64,000 bases of DNA from an uncultured Planctomycetota bacterium. GTDB taxonomy: Bacteria; Planctomycetota; Planctomycetia; Gemmatales; HRBIN36. Positions 1 through 7,048 of the stretch are shown here, piece by piece. Position numbers and translations under genes: made by a program. Below the pieces are notes generated by a model. The model was not told the origin of the DNA. It did not search any database and saw nothing but the letters and a program-made list of their open reading frames with translations. Numbering within the stretch: position 1 is the first letter of the stretch; each line of letters starts with the position of its first letter. The DNA lies in NCBI GenBank assembly GCA_937944855.1, contig CALFAY010000043.1, forward strand, positions 1 to 64,000, in the 5' to 3' direction.

Positions 1-1
1 G

Positions 2-388
2 AAGTACAAGCCCCATTCCCTGGTCCGGCTTCGCGCCGAGGGTGTGGACGTCAAGGCCGCGATCCTCTGGCGTGTCGACCCGTCGTTGGGCGTGCAGCAG
101 GCCATCAGCCCGCGCGGCGTGCTCAAGTTCACCGCCCATCCGGGCACCTGCGAGATCAAGCTGCTGGTCATTCGGACCGCGGGCAATGGTTTGCAGATGG
201 ACGAGGCGCGTGTCAGAGTGGAAATTCAGCAGAGCAAGCCGGTACACCGCTTCAGCTGGCAAATTCCGAGAACCTTCTGGTCGCCTGCGGGAAAGCTGAA
301 TAGCGTGGCCACCGTACCGTCAAATGCGGAGTCGTTCCAATGCTGGAGCGCCGTCGCTTCTTGGCCGAACTTATCGCCCTGGGGCTGA
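2..388 (+). CDS. C-terminal part of an unknown protein (runs off the left edge)
   Basis: The reading frame is open from base 2 to a TGA at 386-388, so the 5' end lies outside the window. About 128 residues are visible, with alternating hydrophobic and polar stretches suggestive of beta-rich extracytoplasmic sequence. I do not recognise a family. The frame overlaps the start of the downstream hydrolase by 49 bases, which is long for a coupled pair. Either this gene ends here as drawn, or a frameshift near base 250-330 has replaced its natural end with out-of-frame sequence; the low-complexity last 40 residues would fit that. Only the open frame is certain. Confidence 0.4.
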   Translation, partial: KYKPHSLVRLRAEGVDVKAAILWRVDPSLGVQQAISPRGVLKFTAHPGTCEIKLLVIRTAGNGLQMDEARVRVEIQQSKPVHRFSWQIPRTFWSPAGKLNSVATVPSNAESFQCWSAVASWPNLSPWG

Positions 389-1527
389 GCCGCAGCGAGA
401 CTGTGCAGGCCGATGTCCCGTTCGACCCGGCCGAGTGGCTGCGGCGCCGCCGACTTGGTCGCTTGACCACGGTGACGCCGCAAGCGGGTAAGCCCTTACA
501 ACCACTGGCAGCCCGGAGCCTGGACGAGTGGGAGAAAGAACGAACCCTGTACGCGACCGCGCTGCGCGAGCTGATCGGTGCCTGGCCTGGGCGGCGGCCA
601 CCCCTCCAGGCTCGCGAGTCGGAGTCGCGGGAGTTTCCCAGTTATACCCGTCTCAAGGTCAGTTTCAGTTCGCTGCCCTCGCAGGCAAACTACGCCTCCG
701 AGATTCGTGCCTGGATGCTGATTCCTAAGGGCAAGCGAAAGCCGTTGCCGGCTCTCATCACACTCCACCAGACCGTCCCGCAAGGCAAGGACGAGCCAGC
801 CGGTATCCAAGCCAGCCTTCCCTGGATGGCGATGGCCAAAGACTACGTCGAGCAAGGCTATGTCACGCTCGCACCCGACATGATCGGCTATGGCGAACGC
901 ACAAATGGCGGCTATGCCCGCACTGGCTTTGAGCTGGCCGATGCGGCACCGATCCTGAATGCCCACCCAGATATGACCTTGCTCGGCCTGATGCTATTCG
1001 ACGTGTCGCGGGCCGTCGATTTCCTCGCAGAGCGTCCGGAAGTTGATCCCCGGCGCATTGGCGTGATGGGGCACTCACTGGGGGGCATCCTGGTTAATTT
1101 CATCCTCGGGTTGGAGCCCCGGTTGCGCGTGGGGATCGCCTCGTGCGGCTACGGCCTTTTCCGCAAGGACCAGGCATTCGATGGCCGCTGGGCCTCGACC
1201 AATTCCGCCTACTTGCCCCGCATGCACCTTTACAAGAAAGATCGCGACGCTCTGCCCCTGGACTTCCTTCAAATCATGGCCCTGGCGGCGCCGCGCGGCC
1301 ATCTCGTCCAAACTGCCATGGGAGATTCCATTTGGACTTTGCCGGCTGTCGCCGACGACGCCTTCGTTGCAGCAGAACTTCGCCGCATTCGCAGCTTCTA
1401 CGGTCAGCAAGCCGAAGAAGCATTTCGCTCGATCCAGGTAGCAGAGGGGGCCAGGGATCGCGATCACGGCTGGTATCCCGAGGGTCAACGGGCAGCCCGC
1501 GAGTTGCTTGCGAAGGTGCTGCAATAA
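340..1527 (+). CDS. alpha/beta hydrolase (dienelactone hydrolase / acetyl-esterase-like)
   Basis: A 395-residue protein of the alpha/beta hydrolase superfamily, probably an exported carboxyl-ester hydrolase. The nucleophile elbow GHSLGG (Ser about 246) follows a beta strand as the fold requires, and a DHGW motif near residue 376 supplies the likely catalytic His. A Pro/His-rich oxyanion strand (about 138-150) and a DMIGYGER segment (about 180) resemble the AXE1/DLH-like hydrolases common in planctomycetes. The N-terminus (RRRFLAEL followed by a short hydrophobic run) looks like a weak Tat-type signal but lacks a clear cleavage site. The ATG at 340 lies inside the preceding frame, so the start is uncertain. 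The substrate cannot be told from sequence. Confidence 0.8.
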   Translation: MLERRRFLAELIALGLSRSETVQADVPFDPAEWLRRRRLGRLTTVTPQAGKPLQPLAARSLDEWEKERTLYATALRELIGAWPGRRPPLQARESESREFPSYTRLKVSFSSLPSQANYASEIRAWMLIPKGKRKPLPALITLHQTVPQGKDEPAGIQASLPWMAMAKDYVEQGYVTLAPDMIGYGERTNGGYARTGFELADAAPILNAHPDMTLLGLMLFDVSRAVDFLAERPEVDPRRIGVMGHSLGGILVNFILGLEPRLRVGIASCGYGLFRKDQAFDGRWASTNSAYLPRMHLYKKDRDALPLDFLQIMALAAPRGHLVQTAMGDSIWTLPAVADDAFVAAELRRIRSFYGQQAEEAFRSIQVAEGARDRDHGWYPEGQRAARELLAKVLQ

Positions 1528-1554
1528 TAGCGGCTTATTAACTCGGTCTCCTGT

Positions 1555-1574
1555 ACCGACAGCTTTTTGTCGGT
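1555..1574 (+). terminator. weak hairpin downstream of the hydrolase
   Basis: A 7-bp perfect stem (ACCGACA / TGTCGGT) with a 6-base T-rich loop lies 28 bases after the hydrolase stop. There is no U tract after the stem, so it is at best a weak or Rho-assisted terminator. Confidence 0.35.
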
Positions 1575-1605
1575 GTCATTACTGGTGGAACTTACAGTGA
1601 ATGGA

Positions 1606-2106
1606 TTAAGACCCACGGGACAATACCTCCATACCCACAAAGCGCCAAGAAATCAGGATAAACGCCATATACAAAAGCGCCTCGTAAATTGCCACCGAGC
1701 GGTCCCAGCGTATGCGCAACCGCCGATACTGCTTCAACCGACTCAATGTCCGCTCAATCGACCATCGCCCCGCTCCAAATCCCCCCTCCCCACACCGGGC
1801 TATCCGCGCCTCCATCCCCAACCACCTCAGCGGGTGCCATGCAGCCGCACTGTCATATCCTTGTCCGCCGTCACCCGCCACGGCCGCGCTCCGTTCCTTG
1901 AGCCGTCGCGGGCGTGTCTTTTATGAGCATCCCATTTCCCGCGGCAGGTCGGCCCAAGCGATGCCGATATCGAGCGCGAAGGGGAGGACGGTCAAGTGTA
2001 AGCAGTTGTCGATCGGGGAACGGCCGTTACGCGGCGTGAGTGGCTGCTGGGGCAAGAAACCCTTGATGGCGTTCCACAGGTCGTCCGTAAGCAGTTGCCG
2101 GGCCAT
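1606..2106 (-). pseudogene. IS5-family transposase remnant
   Basis: The gene starts at the ATG at 2104-2106 with a strong GGAGGAG Shine-Dalgarno just upstream. The first 60 residues match the IS5-type N-terminus (LTDDLWNAI..., then a GIAWxDLPREMGCS-like segment). A TAA at 1921-1923 then interrupts the frame. After it, in the same phase, comes the C-terminal part with a GYDS motif and a RWSIERTLSRLKQYRRLR-type helix typical of IS5/IS1182-like transposases. Roughly 100 or more residues of the catalytic middle, including at least one DDE acid, are missing, so it cannot be active. The terminal TAA (1606-1608) lies outside the inverted repeat, in flanking DNA. Confidence 0.8.
1610..1623 (+). repeat. 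left terminal inverted repeat of the IS remnant
   Basis: GACCCACGGGACAA, the exact reverse complement of 2172-2185. Similarity continues a few bases inward with one gap. Confidence 0.85.
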
Positions 2107-2171
2107 AAGTTCTCCTCCATGAGTGGGCCGAAGTAGTATGGCAGACAGGACCTTATCCGGCCCGAGGACTT

Positions 2172-2185
2172 TTGTCCCGTGGGTC
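2172..2185 (-). repeat. right terminal inverted repeat of the IS remnant
   Basis: TTGTCCCGTGGGTC on the plus strand, the perfect partner of 1610-1623. It sits about 65 bases upstream of the transposase start codon, as expected for a transposon end. Confidence 0.85.
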
Positions 2186-2454
2186 CTAGCAAAGGCGTCC
2201 GGGCGTGCTCGTGCCGGTCCCCACTGGTGCAGGATGACTCGCGGCGACGAACGGAAATCGTCTGCGGTCGGATGCCCAGCGGAGTCGAACGCCGCCCGTG
2301 CCAACGCGCTGATGCAACAAGCGACAAAGCTTGAAGGGATGTGCATCCGCTCGCCTTTCACTGTCAAACGACTTAACTCAGCTGCCGGGGCTGCTCGCTA
2401 GACCACCGAGTGCAAGCCAGCGGGCTTGCGGCCCCGGTCGGTTGCAGCAAGTGG

Positions 2455-3353
2455 TTAAGGCATCATATTTTCATTTTTGTTGACACTGTCCTCGGCCCTT
2501 AATTCATTGATAGCCGGCAATCCGTCCAACCACGATAAATCTTTTCCGATAACTAATTCCCTCATTCTAGCGTGATGAGTGTTTTTCATCGGAATCAAAC
2601 GCATCTGAAACCCACGCTGGAGTGCCATTTCCTTCCCCTCTTCTGCCTCATTGTACGTCATCAGAAAATCACCCACGAGCGACTCACAAATTGTAAATAG
2701 ATATTTGTGATCAATCCGATGATGTTTATAAATCCGATTACCGGCCCTCTTGCCACCAGCAGTGTAGGGAGGATCAATACAATGGATGACATCCTCGCGG
2801 CGGACAAACTCCCTTATCACTTTTAAGCCATCATCGCACCGGAAATCAATCCGATGTGCACATTATTAAGGCTGATGAGTCTCTGAGCAAGCGTTTTCGG
2901 ATACCAACGAGAACCGATTCCTTTTCCATTCTCTCCGTACCTTATGAAGCGAAAGCCTTCGGCGAGTATTCCCCCATGTAATGTTCGGTTCTTGAGGATT
3001 GTCTGAAACGCCTTTTCTCTCTTGGCCGCTGGAATTTTCTGCAGCTCCTCTTCAACAGCCCCTCTGGTCATCACGAACGTCAAGATTCGATTGGCCAGCC
3101 ACTCGGCATCACCGTTTATGATGATTTCCCAAACCGCCGCCACTTCACAATCTAATTCGACCATGACCGCCTTTTCAACCAAATCCTCAAAGAGGGCGGT
3201 AAGACTTATGATCCCGCCACCGGCGAACGGTTCAACCAGAATATGCGGTTTTCTGTTCAGGCTTGCTATCCAGCGTCGGAATGTCGGCACAAACCATGTG
3301 TTTCCACCGGGGTAGGGGAAAGGACTTCGCTGTGGGAACGACGCGACATTCAC
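2455..3353 (-). pseudogene. D12-class (Dam-like) N6-adenine DNA methyltransferase, frameshifted
   Basis: The two halves together make one ~295-residue Dam-family enzyme, the usual full length. The 5' half (3353 to 2823) has the FPYPGG motif near residue 12 and the AdoMet-binding motif EPFAGGG near residue 42. The 3' half (about 2850 to 2455) has the catalytic IDPPYT motif. They lie in different reading frames: the 5' frame stops at a TAA at 2823-2825, while the DPPY frame can be read back through DFRCDDGLKVI, the expected join to the 5' half at about 2845-2855. One base has therefore been gained or lost between the AdoMet and DPPY motifs. The ATG overlaps the stop of the upstream nuclease gene (ATGA). 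The region is clearly AT-richer than its surroundings. A sequencing error is possible, because loss of the methylase next to an intact nuclease would be dangerous for the cell. Confidence 0.85.
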
Positions 3354-4087
3354 CGGGCGCGGGCAGGCACAAATTTGGTAAAAGCTTCATCCACCTTAGT
3401 CAGATGGTAACGCTCCCCATTTAGCTCCAGATCATAGATAAGCCAGACAATTTCAGCATCACTTTTTGGAACTCGTTCCAGATCAGGCAGAGTATTAAAG
3501 AAACTTTTATTCAGCGCCACAGCGATTTTCTTTTTCCATCTGTGCAAGGTCTTACCCTTGTAAAAGAGTTGGGGAATGAGGCTCTTTAGAGAAGATGAAA
3601 GGTAATCAGGACGAGGGTAATTTGGCTTGCTAGACCAATGCATAGAAGCCCTGCTTTGTGGATCCGTCATGTAAGACTCAAATGGTTCACGAACGTTGCC
3701 GGAAATATAGACAGCCTGAATCTCAAGAGCACCAAAATCAATGACTTTGCCACCATCGTCATAGGCAACAAGAACGACATCAATGTTGCCAGCAGACTTG
3801 CCATTCGCATCTTTCAAGCGCACTGCGGTTAGAGAAGTCCATCGTATCCCCTTCTCAAAAAAGAACGATGCAGCATGGTTAGTAATAATCCAGCCCTGAC
3901 GAAACCGAATAGGGCAGGTGATGACGGGGGCGTCCTTATGATAGATGCTGCACACGCCAAGGGGATCCTTCGCTTTGTCTTTTGTGCAAATCGGCACTTT
4001 GTTGTTGAAGGGGCAAAGACGGTCAGAACGGTGCCGTTTCGCGTCGTCAATTTGGTCAGTAACTAGATAACCGAAAACCTCTGCCAA
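3350..4087 (-). CDS. NotI-family type II restriction endonuclease
   Basis: A 245-residue protein that I assign to the NotI restriction endonuclease family (recognised by eye, not by search). The N-terminal MAEVFGY is followed by four spaced cysteines (Cys25, 34, 46 and 58). These match the metal-binding cysteine cluster that precedes the catalytic core in NotI. Asp103 and the Glu122-x-Gln124 pair (in a LEIQAVYISG context) fit the modified PD-(D/E)xK active site of the family. A TTG start is used; no in-frame ATG lies upstream. Characterised NotI is about 380 residues, so this is a short member. It is followed by, and overlaps, an adenine methyltransferase, giving an R-then-M operon. NotI itself cuts GCGGCCGC, which has no adenine, so this pair should recognise something different. 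Confidence 0.8.
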   Translation of the reverse strand: MAEVFGYLVTDQIDDAKRHRSDRLCPFNNKVPICTKDKAKDPLGVCSIYHKDAPVITCPIRFRQGWIITNHAASFFFEKGIRWTSLTAVRLKDANGKSAGNIDVVLVAYDDGGKVIDFGALEIQAVYISGNVREPFESYMTDPQSRASMHWSSKPNYPRPDYLSSSLKSLIPQLFYKGKTLHRWKKKIAVALNKSFFNTLPDLERVPKSDAEIVWLIYDLELNGERYHLTKVDEAFTKFVPARAR

Positions 4088-4114
4088 TGGCTGTCCACTA
4101 TGACTCAGATAGAT

Positions 4115-4123
4115 CCCCCCCCC
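4115..4123. repeat. nine-base C/G homopolymer upstream of the nuclease gene
   Basis: Nine consecutive C on the plus strand (G9 on the nuclease coding strand), 27 bases upstream of the TTG start. Long G tracts in promoter regions are classic slipped-strand sites. Here it could alter promoter spacing, but no clear -35/-10 pair is visible to confirm that. Confidence 0.6.
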
Positions 4124-4202
4124 TTAAATGTCCTAAGGACGAAGGTCAACAGCCCCCAAGATACACAGTGCAACCGGACGCCACTGAGCTCTTGCCAACG
4201 CC

Positions 4203-4535
4203 TCAAGCTGGCGGAGTCTGCTGGAGCGACCGGCTCGGCACTACAGCCATCCCGTGGATGACCTCGAAGCCTAAGCTAAGTTGCAGCCGAAGCCACGGTT
4301 TCTCGGTCAAGACAAGCTTTACCGCATGAATCCCTGGCTCGTCGATCACCCGCACATCCAACACCCCTACCGCTTTGAACTCGAACAGTCGCTGCTCCCT
4401 GCAGCGGACAATATGCCGCAGGTCCCGGTAACCCGGTGCGATCGTAAACGAGACTGACAGCCCATTTACCTCCACCTGATACGAAGCATTGTTGTAGCAA
4501 CACAGTACGTCGCCATCAAGCAATTGCGGCTCCAC
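4203..4535 (-). CDS. hypothetical protein, doubtful
   Basis: A 110-residue open frame with balanced, non-repetitive composition and several beta-strand-like stretches (for example around residues 21-33 and 70-85). It has no signal peptide, membrane span or recognised motif. No convincing Shine-Dalgarno precedes the start. It lies between the restriction-modification pair and a palindrome-rich gap. It is kept because its composition looks more like real protein than the neighbouring shadow frames, but it may not be expressed. Confidence 0.3.
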   Translation of the reverse strand: MEPQLLDGDVLCCYNNASYQVEVNGLSVSFTIAPGYRDLRHIVRCREQRLFEFKAVGVLDVRVIDEPGIHAVKLVLTEKPWLRLQLSLGFEVIHGMAVVPSRSLQQTPPA

Positions 4536-4610
4536 CCCGAAGCAGGCGAGAATTTCCAGAGTTCAGTTGCCGTCGCGCCACTGCGCGTCCGTCGCCGAAT
4601 TTGTTATTAC

Positions 4611-4637
4611 CTTGCGCCGCGGCGCAACTTAGCACCG
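4611..4637 (+). repeat. direct repeat copy 1, with 16-bp palindrome
   Basis: A 27-bp sequence starting CTTGCGCCGCGGCGCAA, 24/27 identical to 4724-4750. Bases 4612-4627 form a perfect palindrome. Confidence 0.75.
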
Positions 4638-4723
4638 GATCGACGGCCGATCCGGACCGTCTCTAATTTCATATCTGATCAGACCTTATGCCGACCAAAC
4701 CGTACTTGTCCATGCCGTGTTGG

Positions 4724-4750
4724 CTTGCGCCGCCGCGCAACCTAACACCG
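4724..4750 (+). repeat. direct repeat copy 2
   Basis: 24/27 identical to 4611-4637, with start points 113 bases apart. Here the palindrome is reduced to a 6-bp stem (TTGCGC/GCGCAA) with a 4-base loop. Confidence 0.75.
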
Positions 4751-5338
4751 TAACAGGACCTTGGGCGCATCCTGCTTCCGATCCAAGGGGCCGGTCACAA
4801 CTCGCCCGCCTAGACGGCCCGACCCCGGCGTACCGCAGCTGTGATCGCTTGCATCTCCGAACCGTGATAGGTGTAGTGCCGCTCGCGGTATCGAAGGAGG
4901 CCAATGCCTCCGGACGCCCGTCGCGGCCTCGAATGGGATGCCGAGCCGCAGCCGGTTGAATGTGCTGGATTCATTGCCGATTGAGTCGGAACCAAGCGGT
5001 TGTCGGTAGGCAGAAGCGTAGATCATTCAAAGTGCGCCCGCGTGGACGAAAAGATCCCAGATCGCCCTGTCGATCCTCTCCATTTCGACAGAGTGGCGGT
5101 TGACCCCGGGCTGATCTCGTTTCCGCTGGTGCCTCTGTCGTGGCCCCGATCCGCATGCCGTTCGCTGTTTCCATCGAAGGCTCCAGGCTGACCAGGGTAG
5201 CTTTGGCAAGGCCGCTGCGAAGGGGGGCAGCCTGCGGCATTTCTCTTGGCGTTGGCCACGCCGTTCCGCTACCATAGGGAAGATTTGCAAATGGGGTGTC
5301 AATCGGCGTCGAGCCGGGGCGGAGATGGCGAGGAAGCT

Positions 5339-6955
5339 ATGAACCGACCGATCTATGTGCTGCTTGGATGTCTGGCTGTAAGCATCCTCGGAACCGCTCA
5401 AACCCGCGGCGATGACGCCGACCAGACCCGCAAGGCCTTGCAGGAAGTCAGCGACACGGTTGGCGATCAACTCATTACGCTCCGCATCGAGGCCCTCCGT
5501 CAGAACCCGGACAAGGCCCGGGAACTGATCCGCTACGGAGCCAAACTGGCCCGCGACAACGCGCCGCCGCTCAATTACACCAGCGCCTTCGTCCTTGCTT
5601 CCGCGGCTCGGGAACTCAAAGATGTCGCATCGGCTCAAGCCTTGCTGACTTTTTGTGCCGAGAAGGCCGCGGCCCTCAAGAGCGATCGCAAGTCCGCCCT
5701 CGCTTTTCTCCTGCATTTGGCGATCCTTGTCGAGAATCAGGAAACGGATGCCGCCACAAAACTTGCCGTCGGCTTCGTGCAGCAGCCGCTCAACGGCGAC
5801 GACGCCGATGACCTCTCCGTGGACGACGATCAGGCCCTGATCGGACTTCTTAACGACCTCGCCAAGCACAAGGAACCCGCGCAACGCCTCGTCCAGGCGA
5901 TCATGCAGCAAATGGAAGCCTGGCAGAAGGAGGAGGAAGAGAAACGCAAGCCGATCAACTCGGCTGCGATTTATCTGCTCGCCAACCTGGCCCGACAGAT
6001 TAAGGCAGTGGACGAGGCTGAACGGCTCCTCCGCTTCAGCGTGGATCGAGCCACAACAGGCCTGGAGCGGCGGCTGGCCCGCCTTCGCCTGGAAGGACGC
6101 ACGCAGGCCGAAGACGTGGCCACGGCATTGAACAAGCTCACCCGTTTGTACATGGACCTCCTCGACCTGTTGTTCGAGCACGAACGCTTTGATGCCACGG
6201 AAAAATTGGCCAAGGAGATCCTCGAACTGCCCTACGGCGGAACCTTTGCGGTCGCCAAGGCCCATGCCATCACACGGAATATCCAGGCACTCGCCCTCCA
6301 GGGCCGGACCGACGACGCGCTGAAGCAACTGGAACCGTTCCTCAAGCGCTTCCCCGACGACATCCAGATGCTCCGCCTGAAAGCCTCGGTGTTGCTGGAA
6401 GCGGGCCGCTCGGAAGATGCCGCCCAGATCTACGAGAATCTCCTCGTCAAGGCGGGTTCAGAAGAGACCAAGGAGCAGATTCGTTACCTGCTGAGCGGTC
6501 TTTACATGGACATCGGCCGACTCGACAAAGCCATCCAACAACTACGCATTCTGATCCAGAAACATCCCGACAACGCCGCCTACAACAACGACCTGGGCTA
6601 CATGCTGGCGGAACAGGACATGGAGTTGGACGAAGCAGAGCGGCTCATCCGCAAAGCGTTGGAAAAGGACCCCAATCGGGCCAGCTACATCGACAGTCTC
6701 GGCTGGGTGCTCTACAAGAAAGGCAAACACAAGGAAGCCAAGGAGCAACTGCTGCGGGCGATCCGGGATCCCGAGGGACAACACGCGGAGATTTACGACC
6801 ATCTCGGCGATATTCACTGGGCTTTGGGCGAAAAGGAAGATGCCATCGCGGCGTGGAAGAAGGCCCTCAAACTGGTCGGCAAGTCGCAGCGGGACCAGAA
6901 ACGCAAGGAGGAAATTGAGAAGAAACTGATGGAACGGGAGCAGGCCATACCCTGA
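5339..6955 (+). CDS. secreted TPR-repeat protein
   Basis: A 538-residue tetratricopeptide protein. The ATG at 5339 follows a GCGAGGAAGC Shine-Dalgarno and opens a clean signal peptide (hydrophobic residues about 5-18, then AQTRG), so an upstream in-frame ATG at 5246 is rejected. The C-terminal half (about residues 320-510) carries typical TPR helices, with an N-D-L-G-Y-x-L-A motif near 417 and a similar S-L-G-W-V-L-Y motif near 450. The N-terminal half is alpha-helical with weaker repeats and an acidic/basic coil near 205-220. The likely role is a periplasmic or outer-surface scaffold. It is followed after 93 bases by the PQQ-propeller gene, probably one transcription unit. Confidence 0.85.
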   Translation: MNRPIYVLLGCLAVSILGTAQTRGDDADQTRKALQEVSDTVGDQLITLRIEALRQNPDKARELIRYGAKLARDNAPPLNYTSAFVLASAARELKDVASAQALLTFCAEKAAALKSDRKSALAFLLHLAILVENQETDAATKLAVGFVQQPLNGDDADDLSVDDDQALIGLLNDLAKHKEPAQRLVQAIMQQMEAWQKEEEEKRKPINSAAIYLLANLARQIKAVDEAERLLRFSVDRATTGLERRLARLRLEGRTQAEDVATALNKLTRLYMDLLDLLFEHERFDATEKLAKEILELPYGGTFAVAKAHAITRNIQALALQGRTDDALKQLEPFLKRFPDDIQMLRLKASVLLEAGRSEDAAQIYENLLVKAGSEETKEQIRYLLSGLYMDIGRLDKAIQQLRILIQKHPDNAAYNNDLGYMLAEQDMELDEAERLIRKALEKDPNRASYIDSLGWVLYKKGKHKEAKEQLLRAIRDPEGQHAEIYDHLGDIHWALGEKEDAIAAWKKALKLVGKSQRDQKRKEEIEKKLMEREQAIP

Positions 6956-7048
6956 GGTTTCGACTTCCTCCCCGTTCCGCGTCCCCGCAGTGTTCGGCCT
7001 CGCCCTTCCCCGATCGACACCCTCGACCCAGGCATCACGGAGCGAGCC

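Larger units (their letters stand above)
1609..2186. mobile_element. internally deleted IS5-family insertion sequence
   Basis: A 578-bp element bounded by 14-bp perfect inverted repeats (GACCCACGGGACAA at 1610-1623 and its reverse complement at 2172-2185). It contains the N- and C-terminal parts of an IS5-family transposase on the minus strand. A TA dinucleotide flanks both sides (1607-1608 and 2187-2188) and may be the target duplication. Intact relatives are roughly 800-900 bp, so the DDE core has been lost. Because both ends are intact, the element could in principle still be moved by a transposase supplied in trans, like a MITE. Its position beside a restriction-modification pair fits an accessory island. 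Confidence 0.78.
4536..5338. other. gene-poor, palindrome-rich interval
   Basis: I see no convincing gene in these 800 bases. They hold a 16-bp perfect palindrome (4612-4627), an 8-bp perfect stem with a 5-base loop (4635-4655), a 10-bp palindrome (4674-4683) and a 27-bp direct repeat in two copies. A small minus-strand frame around 4810-4995 has a plausible-looking C-terminus but no supporting start or motif. The interval separates the accessory island from the TPR/PQQ operon and probably carries that operon's promoter, which I could not pinpoint. Confidence 0.5.

Noticed and set aside
2412-2429. Hairpin GCAAGCC-N4-GGCTTGC downstream of the methylase
   Set aside because: It is a 7-bp stem without a T tract on either strand, so not a convincing terminator.
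4810-4995. Small minus-strand frame with a plausible C-terminal peptide
   Set aside because: It is 61 codons, lacks a Shine-Dalgarno and shows no family motif. It could be a gene remnant but cannot be supported.
5027-6328. A 433-codon minus-strand open frame
   Set aside because: It is a shadow of the TPR gene, which has a signal peptide and TPR motifs on the other strand.
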